Shown piece by piece: positions 1 to 11,600 of a stretch of DNA of 61,949 nt. How positions within the stretch are numbered: the first letter of the stretch is position 1; each line of letters opens with the position of its first letter. The translations under genes and the position numbers were made by a program. This DNA is from Saccoglossus kowalevskii (lineage: Eukaryota; Hemichordata; Enteropneusta; Harrimaniidae): positions 91,662 to 153,610 of the forward strand of contig NW_003137827.1 of assembly GCF_000003605.2 (NCBI RefSeq), written 5' to 3'. The notes under the pieces are model-generated. The model was not told the origin of the DNA. It searched no databases and worked only from the letters and a program-made list of their open reading frames with translations.

Positions 1-334
1 TGACACATGATAAATGAAAATCCGTGGTCAATTCTCAATTTGCGTGGTCGAATGGTAGAATTAAGTACCCACTAAAGTGTTTCCTATGTTCTCATCAAAA
101 TGTCCACGGCGTCACCACCCGGCATCTTCATGAAAGTGTGATCCCCAACACCAAACCCGTACGCAGCTAGAGTGCGGGCATCACACCTCCATGTAATTTA
201 AACTTGGGTTTTATCATGGATTCTTTCCACGCTCCTTGAGAAATGATCTCGTATGAATGAATTTGTTAAGTATTATCGTTAGCAATGAATGATGTGCGTC
301 CCAGGGTCTAAATAACATTCATCTTGTCACACAC
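1..334 (-). mobile_element. Putative 3' LTR of an LTR retrotransposon
   Basis: The plus strand starts TGACACATG and the segment ends CTTGTCACACA, so it is bounded by TG...CA with short inverted ends (TGACA/TGTCA). On the minus strand it lies directly after an A/G-rich run (aaaaaaaagatta) that could be a polypurine tract, and downstream of an integrase-like tail at 456-842. The left edge coincides with the window edge, so the true border may lie outside. No second LTR was found to confirm it. Confidence 0.35.
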
Positions 335-455
335 TAATCTTTTTTTTAATATACTTCTAAACTATTAATCAACTTCTTCCGCTTTCTCTTATTCGCTTTT
401 GTCGACCCCATAAGGGGTATCGGATGGTCTTCTAAAAATAATCTCGCCTGTTCGT

Positions 456-842
456 TTAATTTTCATACATCCCAAGAATTTTGATCTTTTGGTTACCCCA
501 CCTACCGTTCTCAGCCTCCCTTAATAATTTTTCGATACCAAAATATCCGCTATTCTTACTATTCATCTCTGAGTCTCTGGGCCCTACCGAATCGTTTTCT
601 CCTTCAGGTATATCATCTAAATTAGGAACACTTTCTCCAGGAATTTCCGTTTGAGTGGGTGGGGGTTCACTTCGCATTTCCGTACCCCTCTCATCAGTAT
701 TCACGATTTCAAACTCAGGGGCTTCCCCAAATATATCTCCGTCATTTTGTTTCTCGCGTAAGGCTCCCCGTTTCAGTCTGTTTACATGGACTATATTTTT
801 AAATATTTTCCCATCACATACGCGTTGCAAATACTTGTCCAC
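456..842 (-). pseudogene. Integrase C-terminal remnant of a Ty3/Gypsy-like pol
   Basis: An open frame of about 128 codons contains 'IVHVNRLKRG', typical of the extreme C-terminus of metazoan retrotransposon integrases (basic 'VHxNRLK' before a variable acidic/proline tail). The rest is hydrophilic and acidic (PPPTQTEIPGES, EGENDSVGP), as in such tails. The frame opens after an in-frame TGA and has only a GTG near its start, so no complete gene is present and no reverse transcriptase or integrase core was seen upstream. Best read as the 3' end of a truncated LTR element. A host gene with this motif is possible but less likely. Confidence 0.5.
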
Positions 843-1921
843 TGAGGTGCGCTTAAATCATTATAAAGGACCTCGCACGTCACTAAATATCATTTCAAAA
901 CAAAAATCTGGGTGCTTACATAACATACAATTCAACATCACATAAAAAAAAAACGGTAAGAAAAAAGATAGAAAAAGCAAGCAATACATTACATTACTGA
1001 GCAATAGTGTTGGGGTTCTGGAAAAGAGTTCAACGTCCTGAGTTACACAGTGTCAGTTACAGTGTCCAGTGAGCAGTTCTCTAAGCAATACACAGATAGC
1101 TAACGTTCTAATCAAAGTCTATATAGCGTCTTCTTCTTTCGTCGCGTTAGTCCGGGGTCGTTCTTTCATCTTCTTGTCTTTAATGTCACTCAATTCTTAA
1201 TTATTCAGTCCTATCCGGTACTCATCCTTCGTAAGGGGCTCAGAAGTCTTCATCTCTTCAGCGTCGTTCATCGGTGCCATACTGTTAACGGTGTTAGTCG
1301 TCAAGCGCGGTTTCTGAGTCGTCTCTGCCATGGAGCTGTTAGTTCGATTCACAAGAAAGACACCTCTTCGTCATTTCACTTTTCTTCACAGGATGTCAAT
1401 GTGCGTAAGATGCAATGCTCGGATTCTCCACCACGTGTGATAGGTATTTTTGATGGTTAAAAAACCTTTCACTTAGGTAACCGGGATTCGGTCGTTTCCA
1501 CGCTAGACTCACAAGAAACACACACAAGCTCCATTCATGTTCCAAACGATTCTCTGCCAAGTCCCTGGTTTTCACCCGAGACAGCATTAAATTACTCTTT
1601 ATTTCTTGTCACTCCTTAACCAATTACAATCAGTATAAGAGACTCCAAGGCCTTGCCTTCAAACAAACAACCAATCACATGAAAGTTTTACACATCATAA
1701 TCAATTGATTAATCGTCAAGCTATTTAGAAAACCACTACTATATTGTCAACACTAACTAATATTTATGGGGTAATAGTCTTGCAATAACATTCCACAAAG
1801 ATACCACATGAGTTAGAATCGCAAACAAGATTGGTTTAGGATTACAGCTACTGTACTGTAATCTTTTAAAAACTGCAGACTCATAAGATGTCTTTGGCTG
1901 ATTTCGACTAGCTCGCCATCT
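843..1921. other. Non-coding stretch, possibly internal retroelement sequence
   Basis: No convincing gene. Contains short A-runs (945-965) and only short open frames without recognisable domains. It could be the degenerate interior of the retroelement whose integrase tail lies at 456-842, but I see no gag, protease or RT motif. Confidence 0.4.
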
Positions 1922-2034
1922 GGCCTTGTCATTAACCTTTATCAGTAGATGTCATGGCAACCACTGTCAAACTGACTGACCTCGTCATTTAACCCCTATC
2001 AGTAGATGCCATGGCAACCACCGTTAGGCTGAAA
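1922..2034. repeat. Two-copy tandem repeat, 56-bp period
   Basis: Two adjacent units share CAGTAGATG(T/C)CATGGCAACCAC with the same preceding TTGTCATT/CTCGTCATT block; matching bases are offset by 56 (GTC at 1928 and 1984). Confidence 0.75.
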
Positions 2035-2769
2035 TATAAATCATGACATTAGCACAACTGAGCACGTTACTGAACATATGTGCAATGCATTGGTATATAA
2101 TGGACAAGGATTATCTCACTGGGAAATCATTAAATTAAATGTTTTATTTAATATCAATAATTATATATGACCATTTTATCCCATGTCGCCTGACAAAATT
2201 TCAAGACATGAAGAAGTTCACCATAAACGATTTTGACCATTTTCCATCCGATCAAACAATTTTTGTTCCATTTTGATATTTTTATGGTATAATCCCATAC
2301 AAATGAAAGTATGGAGAAGATGACATATAATTTGGCCAGTATCTCTTATTCCTGAATATTTCGTTTTCTCTTTTTGTCGTTTTAACGCACGGAAATATAT
2401 GGAATATACCTTGCCAAAAAACATTTAAGATGGACGTTCTTGAATTTATGATGCAATTTGGTATTCTTTGTCTCCAATTGATCACTTTATTTGTTTCTGA
2501 CGTAACAAACACAGAATATGGAGTTTTTGAAGGAGGATTGGTTTTTCGCAGCACAAAGATTGATGGGATGCAATCCAACACGAATACGTTTATATACAGA
2601 TATTCCTGACAAGTAAGTGACAAAGATGACGTAGTAACCTGAAATGTGGATTTGAATCACTAATTATTGTTATAATCTTTCCAAGGACCATTCACAGATC
2701 TGCAAACATAACTATGTCTGTCGAACAATCACATGCGTGGATCAAAGCTCCTCCAAAGTGACATCTAGT

Positions 2770-2870
2770 AGTGAGTGATTGAATATGTGCCTCTCACTCT
2801 CCTATTGAGTCTGTGGCACACTCACCCACTGTATAGGGTCGATTCCTCGCTGGTATTCAAAACCTAGGTA
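2770..2870 (-). repeat. SINE fragment, inverted copy of the 27.5-kb SINE
   Basis: The segment around GAGTCTGTGGCACACTCACC is the reverse complement of the body of the tRNA-derived SINE at 27.63-27.67 kb. On the minus strand a decayed B-box-like GGTTTTGAATACC precedes it. It lies in an intron of psiLOX-1. Confidence 0.6.
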
Positions 2871-2874
2871 TAAC

Positions 2875-3060
2875 GTAGAATCCCACTGGCAGATCCAGAA
2901 ATTTGATAAGGGGGCGCTCCTAATGACATTGACGTATCTGAAGGCCACGTCTGCGCATCTCCGTTGGGCTGGGTTTGTCAAATTTTGTTTGCAGGCTGAA
3001 GCGAGTGGGGCGCGCTCCCCCCTAAATCCGTGCCTGAATCCACACCACTCTGAGCACACC
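2875..3060. repeat. Dispersed repeat, second copy at 53.6 kb
   Basis: Shares ordered blocks with 53605-53765: 'ACTGGC(A/G)GATCCA', 'GGGGCGC(G)CTCCTA', 'TTGGC(T/A)GGGTTTGTCAA' and a GC-rich 'GGxGCGC' tail. No coding content. Confidence 0.6.
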
Positions 3061-4333
3061 CACGATGCCGACCTTTAAAATGCCACGATCATGGATGGCA
3101 TCTAGTCTAATCCAGATAGGACACGAGTCAAATACAACAAACACTGTTACCGGTGAATACGAGATCATAATATTGACTACAAATGAAACAAGTCCACATT
3201 AAGCTTACGAGTAATTTTGTTGTAAATTTAGATCACCCACAATGTTGTGGATGTTAAAAAGTAAACCATAACTAAAGAACATTTGAACAAAACTGCAATA
3301 TTGTAATCGTTGATCCAAAATATATTCACACAAAAAATACAAGCTTAACAAATTCACATTAGAAAATACATAATGGTGAATAAATGCAACATTAACACAA
3401 GGTAATGTAATAAACATAACTTGCACATGTTGAATTGCAGTTTTGGTGTGACGAATGACATGCTGCAAGATTTACTCGATAATATGTCATAGGACAAAGC
3501 TGTACTAAACAATCGACTGTTCATAATTGATCATAAACTATTGGATGAAATATCAGCGTCAGATACTGACCGGGTAAGTGAGATATCAGCGTTTTACTGT
3601 TGTCACGACTGAGGCAATATTCTGTTGTATCAGGTAGTCACATGGTATTTTTTCACCTCAATGTTGCCTCAATCCGCGTCGCACAAGGTCAAGAGACAGC
3701 GTCATATTGACAAAAACAATTGTCCAACTCGCGGTATATTAAATAGCCAGACGCTAAAAATATATCTTAGAACTGTTCTGTTACACACTCGAGCGGCGGA
3801 TCCGAAACATTAAAGTGGATGTAACAGGGTCTAATTTACGTAGAAACTTGGAAGTAATCCTCATGGCAAATATTAATATAATCTACACTGTGCTTTGTCG
3901 TAACTCCCTTTTTTTCCTAATGTCACACTCATCAACTTTCGGGTGGCAAGAATCGTTTTTGTACTGCCGATGTAGTTGCACCTGTAACAAAGAGAATATT
4001 TACGTACTAGTAATACCAGGGCTAACTTATGGTATTGTTACGCACTCGAACAAATATCAATAATGCTTCGAGCAATGGTCATATATCCGGTATTGATCTC
4101 AGTATAATTACAAACGTTTGCTTCAACGCATCCTATCCAATTAACAAGAAACATTCGAAAACTAATTGTTAACTAACCTATACGACTCTGATTAATGCAT
4201 TTCTACAGGTATGTGCTCCGATTGCTCTGTTTTTCCTGAACAAAACAACCAATCTTGTTCCAGTGGCAATTCAACTGTATCAACAAATGCGTGAGGACAA
4301 CCCAGTAAGTGATGTTATTATGATGTTGTTTTA

Positions 4334-4448
4334 ACAGCACATACTGGTTGCCATATCAACATTTAGCGCTATTTATACGCTTGTCACAGTGACGTTTTAG
4401 TGTTCGCAAACAGCACTAAACGTTGATATGGCTACCAGTATGTGCTGT
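4334..4448. mobile_element. 115-bp palindromic MITE in psiLOX-1
   Basis: Near-perfect terminal inverted repeats of about 33 bp start ACAGCACATACTGGT and end ACCAGTATGTGCTGT, with two mismatches, around a ~50-bp centre. No clear target-site duplication, so the superfamily is unassigned. It sits where exons 7-8 of psiLOX-1 are missing. Confidence 0.75.
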
Positions 4449-5583
4449 CGCTAGAGGCCGCAAATTGCATGGTTGTCATGTGAACTGATTCGACGTCTCA
4501 AACATAGCGAAACGTCTGAACGACTACGCTTTAAAACGATTTCGACACTTTTAACGGCACCCCACTGGCATTTAAGTCATAGTGGCTCTTCGTCACTCGA
4601 TGGAAGCCCTGTGAGCCACACGTTCCGGCAGTTATGGAGTGGAAACAATTACATTTATTTTTGCACTTCGGTGCAATATTTGCGTCGCCTCCGAATAATC
4701 ATGACGAATGCGTATTATGTTACAGACGATGACAACACATTTGCTGAAGATATGGAACTACACAATTGGGCGAAACAACTGGTCAGCCCACAACCCCTTG
4801 GCTTTGACCTAAAGGTCGGTGCGATCAATTATCTAAATACAATCATCCAAGCTACTTGAAAAAAATGTTCCATGGATATTCTGTATACGAAGGTTTACAT
4901 TCGCGAATATCAATTTGACAATAAGTTTCTTAGTTTGAGGAGAAATTATTTAGATATTTGAAAAAGGAATGAAAATATACTTGTCTGTGTTGATTAAATA
5001 GAAAATATCATTTGTAGACACTCAGACAGGTTTCCTTTGTATAAGGTAACTTTTTATGCATTGCCATGAGATCCTAACGTTGTGGTTGCCAGTAACACCG
5101 GTTTGACTGCATGATACGTACAACCAAAGGTGTTACTGTGTGTGTGCAGCATTGTATCTTTGTAAATCGGTATATGTTTATTGTTTCCCAGGGCGTTCCA
5201 GGTAATGGCTAGTTCAACAATAATTCTGACGTTATAGAAGTTCTCACCTCTCTCCTATACATCTGTAGTGTTGGTCACGCATCAGTCAACGCGCCGCAGT
5301 ACAACGAATACGCGTGCCCATTGAGATATCCTCTCTTACTGCAAGGTCAACCTCCCAAATCCAACAAGGTAAAGAATAAATAGTATTTATACTCCAAATT
5401 GAATAATAATACGTGAATCTTGTAAATTTTCTTAAAACACCTGAGTGACCTTCGGGCTAAAATTGTTGCGCATGCCTGCTGTAAATTGCGCCCTCTGGAG
5501 ACGGTTACTACTGTAATTGTAATGTACAAGTAGCACGTACATTGTACGTAGTGTATTGTTTCCGTGATCAATATAATGGGCTG

Positions 5584-5614
<31 letters not shown>

Positions 5615-5617
5615 TAT
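5584..5617. repeat. (TTTA)n microsatellite
   Basis: About eight uninterrupted TTTA units in the intron just before exon 11 of psiLOX-1. Confidence 0.95.
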
Positions 5618-6115
5618 TTCACTGACTTTACAGGAAGCCTTTACTGAAGATGACATTATTCAGTATCTGCCCCCTAAAGATATGTTCATCAGTTGGGCAA
5701 TCATGTCAGAGGTGCTGAGCACAAAGGGATCCCAGACTTTGGGCTATCTTGATGAGATGATCCAAGTTGATCCAATCTGCGTGACTGCCTTACAGGAGTA
5801 AGTAAACGTAGTCATTACAATTGTTTTTGAATAATTACGAATTAATAGCCTTTTCCGGCCTGTGTATAATAACAAGATATATCGTTGAAGTCACTAAAGA
5901 CTTCTATATATGCTTGAATGGGGAAAAAGACTGGAAATCGGCGTCGAGTCTAAATAGACGTGATTGACAATTCTAATATTGAATACATTTTTAATTACAG
6001 ATTTTGGTTGGCGTTAACTGAGATTGGTACGATCATCGACAACAGAAATGTTGAGCGAAGGGCCAAGTATCCATATCTACATCCGTCTCAATTGCGGAAT
6101 GCGATGTGTATATGA

Positions 6116-7425
6116 GTTGGATGTGATTGAAGGCGGTGATAACTGCGCATGCGTATTGGTCTCCCCGCAATAATTTCATATCTGCGGACAATATAATCCA
6201 ATATATTTATCAGATTGTCATATGTTGTTCATATTTTATTATCTCCTCAACTTGTTGTTTATGAGTTACTTTTTCAAATGTATTCCCTGAATGACGTTTA
6301 TTGATAATGTTATTAAAGTAAAAACAACTGGCATCGATTGACCAAGAAACTCTCTTCGAAAAACGGTCTGACTTAATACTCTCAGCCATTCTGTGTATTA
6401 TTTTCATCAATCAGAAATTGAATATGCTTGGAATATTTTGTTTTAATTCTCGATGCCTAAACATTTCTGAATATATGCTTCAGTGTCGACAACTCAATTA
6501 TGACATGACTTTGGGGATACTCTGGGATTGTGGTGTACTGTAATACAGCGCCACCAAGGTAATTGATATTGTGATTAACTTACGTCTGTTAAAATACGTA
6601 AGCGAGCAGCCTTTTTGTTATTTTATTTAATAAATACTGCCCGAACAACATTGACGGTGACACTTACGGGTGGAGGATTAGATAACTAATTAAACACGCA
6701 GCCAGATTGAAAATCAAGTTTTTCAAAGCAATTCAAATAACTACAAAACAGATTTTGACACGTCGAAAAAAAACCGTCAATAACCTGATCTCTGATTGGC
6801 CTGACTGTTAGATGTTCAGTAGCCAATCACAGAACTCTTGTAAATAGCTTTGCATTCACTCTAGTTTCTCTTTGAACAGTTTGAAGTAAACAACCGAATA
6901 CCATTAAACAGCAAATTGGACAGGCAGCCATATTGTAAATCCAAATATGTAATTATGTACCCACATACACCCTCTTTGTATCCTACATATTTATTGTCAG
7001 TTACAACCTTGTTTTTGTTCACTACACAGCTAGTTAAAACTGCATGCTATCGAACAAGTAATCAGAGAATAATTAGTTTCAAAACAAACTAAATATGTAT
7101 TTACATACTCACATTCAAGATGTTTAGTCAACAACTCGATGTAAAAACGTTATTCTATTAACGAACAAAACGAACAGGCAGCCACATTGAAAATCTGTTT
7201 TTTTCTAATATTTAAATCAAATATGCAATTGTGTAGCTACATGTGTGTATTGTGCAATTATGGGAATACAGGTAGCGGTGATTAGACGATCAATTGACTA
7301 TAAGGTATATTATTACTATTCATTGGCAAATATTTTGGTAGCATATTCATATCAGAATGGCTTCTTTCAAACATACACAGAGACTACAATTCAGATATTC
7401 AAGCGTATTTAAATAGTACTAGTTA
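6116..7425. repeat. AT-rich intergenic region with three diverged repeat units
   Basis: No gene. A block reading 'GCAGCCA(G/T/C)ATTG(A/T)AAATC' recurs near 6698, 6925 and 7178, each followed by similar AT-rich sequence with 'AAATATG(T/C)AATT'. A palindromic pair of CCAAT-type blocks (TGATTGGCC ... CCAATCA) lies at 6785-6832 and recurs inverted at 19340-19385. Confidence 0.5.
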
Positions 7426-8560
7426 TTTTATTCATGCTATTTATGATTGAACATTAACTGGATAATGTTTTAAATTATGTATGTAAATGTTACCACCCAA
7501 AGACAAAGATATTTGCAACAAGAATTACAACTGTTACATAATTCTAAATTGACCACACTTAGAAGTGTTTCACTTGCTCAAAGGCTACGGCAATTGCTAA
7601 GTAATTAGGGAATCTTATTTAATCAGTGCTAGTTTGTATTATTCGTAATATGTATAAGTGGTCACTAACTGATAAATCATTTGTAAAATATAATGAATCA
7701 TTACTTTTCAAAAGAAAACAAATTGATAAACACGACTTTCCAATCCTACAAATGACTTTGTTTTGACTCGCACATAGACTATAATCAATTTAGAAACTTT
7801 ATTCACTATTGCCAGTTATCTTGTTCATAATATTTATAAGTGGTCACTAAATGATCAGTATTTTGTAAATTATATGTAAGTGTTAATTTTCAAAATTTAA
7901 TATGTACCACAAGTATCCATTAACCCGAACAAACACTATTTATCAACCCAGAAATTACTATCCAATCTTAACAATAGAGTGCTAGATATTTTTATCATAC
8001 TATTTATCAGTGGTTACAACTGAATAATATGTTGCTAGTTGTATATATTGGTATTACCAACCGAGTAAATTGGGAACGCAAATCTCCAAACCCAGAGAAA
8101 AACTTTATTTCCACAACAGCAACAAAGAATTCACTAATAACTATGTAAGCATATCGAGTTAATGCTAGGTACGTCATTCATAATATTTATTGACTTTCTG
8201 AATTATATGTTATAATGTCTGTACAATACTACCCCAAAATACAATTTAAATCACAAAGATTGTTTTTTTCACTTACACCAGTTAATATTTAATTTTATCT
8301 AATTAATGAAAGTTACTTTATTGTATTTATATGTAATACGTCACCAACTAAACGTTTTATGTAATGATTATACATTTTACTACCATAGTAGTATCATAGT
8401 TTTACTGCACACTCGTTTATGCTGGTAATCTAATTCATATATTCATGGGAGATCACCAACTGATCATTATTATGTAAATTATATGTAAATGTTACTATCC
8501 AATGACAAAAACATTGCTAACACGAATCTCAAATCGACTACATGCATTTAATGAATAAAG
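7426..8560. repeat. Diverged ~175-bp AT-rich tandem array downstream of LOX-A
   Basis: Units share 'TATTTATAAGTGGTCACTAA', then 'TGTAAATTATATGTAA' and 'CAAAGACAAA'. Core positions near 7650, 7828, 8004 and 8186 give spacings of about 176-182 bp; outer units are more irregular. The same unit is found at 19.54-20.37 kb downstream of LOX-B, so the array was probably part of the duplicated segment. Confidence 0.6.
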
Positions 8561-8636
8561 TTCAGGTTTAAGATAAGGTAACTAACTAACTGCAATATAT
8601 TGGTATATATAGATATCAATGCAGCATATTAGGGTG

Positions 8637-11600
8637 TTAAATAGGTATTCCATTTGGTAGTTTTGTTGGATGAAGATATGGGTACTTTGCTTTTCGTTCT
8701 TCATTTTTAATGTCTATAGTCTTTTCTATTTCCTTCAAAGTCTGTCTGAATCTGAAAATAAAATCAATTCAGTATTACAAAATATCACTTCTTTTTTCGA
8801 AGGTAAATTAAAGATATGACGAATAAGCAAAACCATTGCTTTTGTTATTATCATTGAAACTTAATATTAATACCAGACTATTATTCATTCTATTATTACA
8901 CACTTGTCACTGTATCGCTATAAGTTTCAGCATGTCGTAATATTGCGACATTACACGGGATATCTGCACCTTGACATATTAGGAAACTCGAATTCCATAT
9001 ATGGAACCCTCACGCGGAATTTCCAAAATGACGGACGTTTTTGAGAACGAATTTATAGCGAGAAAGTGCCAGTAATTTTGATCATTTTACTCTGTTCTGA
9101 TGATCCTACATCAAGTGTTATGATCGAAAAGTTGCAAACTAGTGCGATGATATAGCAATGTATGCACACACGATTCAAAGACATACCAATCTCCGACACA
9201 CATCAATGTGATGAAAAGCAAAATACTTACTTTTGTAATGCAGGAATACTGATTGGATCTGCCTGGAATAATTCACTAAAATAACCCAGAGATGTTGTAC
9301 CGTGAGTGCTCAGCGTCTGCGACAACACCGCTGTCTCCAACGCAATATATTTCGACGGTAAATGTTGTAAGATATCGGATTCCGTCAGCTCGATCTAAAT
9401 AAATATAACCAGAAGCATAATATACATAAACAGCTAATATATAGTCATGTTTCAATTCATTGTGATTTAATTTACTGGGGTATTCAAACAGCAGGCTCAA
9501 TACTGTGCGTAATTGTGCATAAGAATACATTCTTATCATATTCCTAATTGTGACGTTTATTTGTATTGTGTACATATATGTATTATAGTTTACAAATTTG
9601 GCAATGAAAATTACGATCACATAAACGAGACTCGAATGCAGAATGATTAGATTCATTTTAATTATTTAGATTACCTGTGCCGATTTAGGTGGTTGTCCGC
9701 GGAGAAACAGAGGATATCTTAAAGGAGAGGCATATTCATCATACTGGTTGAAATTGACAGCAGCATGTCCCACACTACAGATAAATATAGTAGTTGTGAT
9801 GACTTCTATGACTTCATTGGTGTTCGTAAATTGGTCACCAGTAATTGGAATACCCTTAAAAATAAACAATGAAAGAATTGAAGTCAGTAAGCATAACATA
9901 AGAAGGCGATGCCAGCAAGTCTGTACACTGAATTCGATCAACTAACATAGTACATATTCAGTTCCTACCTTTATACCAAATCCCAGAGGAGCTGGTGTAA
10001 CTAATTCTTTTATCCAGTCTTGTATTTCCCAGTCATTTGTCAGTTTTTCAGGTTCATCTATGTATGTGACCAAAACACAATTAACAGTTACTGCCAACAT
10101 AAGAACCTTTCTGAAACTCAATTTTAACATATTGGTTATGTAAAATAAAATAGGCCACTGGCGGAAAAATAAATACACACGTTTTGGAAAAATCAATTAG
10201 GAATATATTTTAAAAGCAAAAAATACAAGATACAAACATAATGAGCATTAACACATTGCAGCATGTGGATCAGTAATGTATTTCAAAATAAACAAACAAA
10301 CAAACAAACACAGTGCTCACAAATAATTAAAAACAATAATATTTCTACGATGTGACCATACGACACAATTACCGTAATGTCCCTGTACAATCGTAGTAAC
10401 ATATGCCTTGATAGCAGTATATATTAACATTGCGTCATCGCGATAAGGATAGTTAAATATCACTTCTTGGTTCTCAACGCCTCGTGCTTCCATGTCTTTT
10501 GGCAATGTGCCATTTACATCGAACCGCCACTCCTTCCATGAACGAAGTAGTATTTCCATGGCAACCTTTCTACCACCTGTCATTAGGTTATCTAATAGAC
10601 TTCCTGGGTCCAAAAGAACAGACGTAGCAAGGCTGTAGCAGAAAGTTTAAATGTTCAGAAATGCTTGAGTTAACCATTTAGGAAACGTACTATACAAAGG
10701 CAATTTAACATACATGCTGGACACATACTTACTGGGTTGTTGTTATCATGAATTGATAATGCGGCTCTAGGAGTCGAAATATGGGATGAGAAGCCGATAA
10801 CCGTCTATGACTTGCCACACAGAAACACTCCAGGACCAAGTGGGTAAAAAGAAGTTGTGAGGCGCACTCATGAATACAGGCATCAGCATTATTGAAATAC
10901 ATCTTTGCCAGCATCCAGGTGTATGGCGCATTAGTCGGTAGAAAAACCTGAATGTGAAATATTACATATAGCGCTTACTTTGCAGATGATGAGGCTGTGG
11001 TGATAAAGGATTACATTTTAACTGCATTTCATTGCGAATATTATACATATTTACCAATGTATAAATGAGCTGAATTATGAATTATGATTTGTAGTTAATT
11101 CTAATCACGTACACGGGTGTTGATTACTAACTATTGAGGGTGTAGTAGAGGTTTTCAGGAAATAAAATTCACACTTATTATTTACATTTACATTACATTA
11201 TTTTCAAACCATATAAAAAATTGTATGAATTGTTACATTGGATGCAAACTTCGCGTCGTCATGTGACCATATATCCTCTATAGAAAATTTAAATGAAGAA
11301 ATTATTGACTGTGTCATTTATACATCCTTGAATAAACTCACAGGGTTATCATCGCTTTTCCGCTGGAAGAGCTGAATTGCTACCGGCATCAACTCATCTT
11401 CCTTATTCATAAAGAACAGACCAATTGGAGCACATAATACCTGCAATTGGTAAAAAAACACAGGCCAATGGGAGCGCATAATGCTTGTAATGGGTAGCGA
11501 ACAGACTAATGAGGGGGGGGATTATACAAGGCATGCAATGGATACAAACAGACCAATGTGAGCACATTATACTAATTTCAATGGGCAATGAACTGACCAA

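Larger units (their letters stand above)
2515..6115 (+). pseudogene. psiLOX-1: lipoxygenase pseudogene, exons 4-6 and 9-12
   Basis: Seven exon relics align to LOX-A/B: E4 2515-2612, E5 3441-3573, E6 4209-4304, E9 4726-4814, E10 5192-5368, E11 5634-5797, E12 6001-6115 (terminal isoleucine, then TGA). Most keep ancestral length, phase and GT/AG borders. PLAT exon 1 and exons 2-3 are absent, as are exons 7-8, which carry the first two iron histidines and part of the catalytic domain. Nonsense codons: TAG 3490-3492 in E5 ('NMS*DKA') and TAG 5210-5212 in E10. The second ligand pair survives as 'GHASVNAPQYNEY'. E10 has 59 codons, like psiLOX-C and unlike A/B (60), so this copy belongs with the C-type genes. 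It runs opposite to LOX-A. Cannot encode a lipoxygenase. Confidence 0.9.

Noticed and set aside
456-945. Overlapping plus-strand frame at 655-945
   Set aside because: Antisense shadow of the integrase tail; low-complexity Phe/Ser-rich reading without domain.
4473-4859. 128-codon open frame as a gene
   Set aside because: Its C-terminal part is psiLOX-1 exon 9 (after an AG acceptor at 4723-4725); the rest is chance intron reading.
9748-9945. Plus-strand frame opposite LOX-A exon 10
   Set aside because: Antisense shadow of a conserved coding exon.
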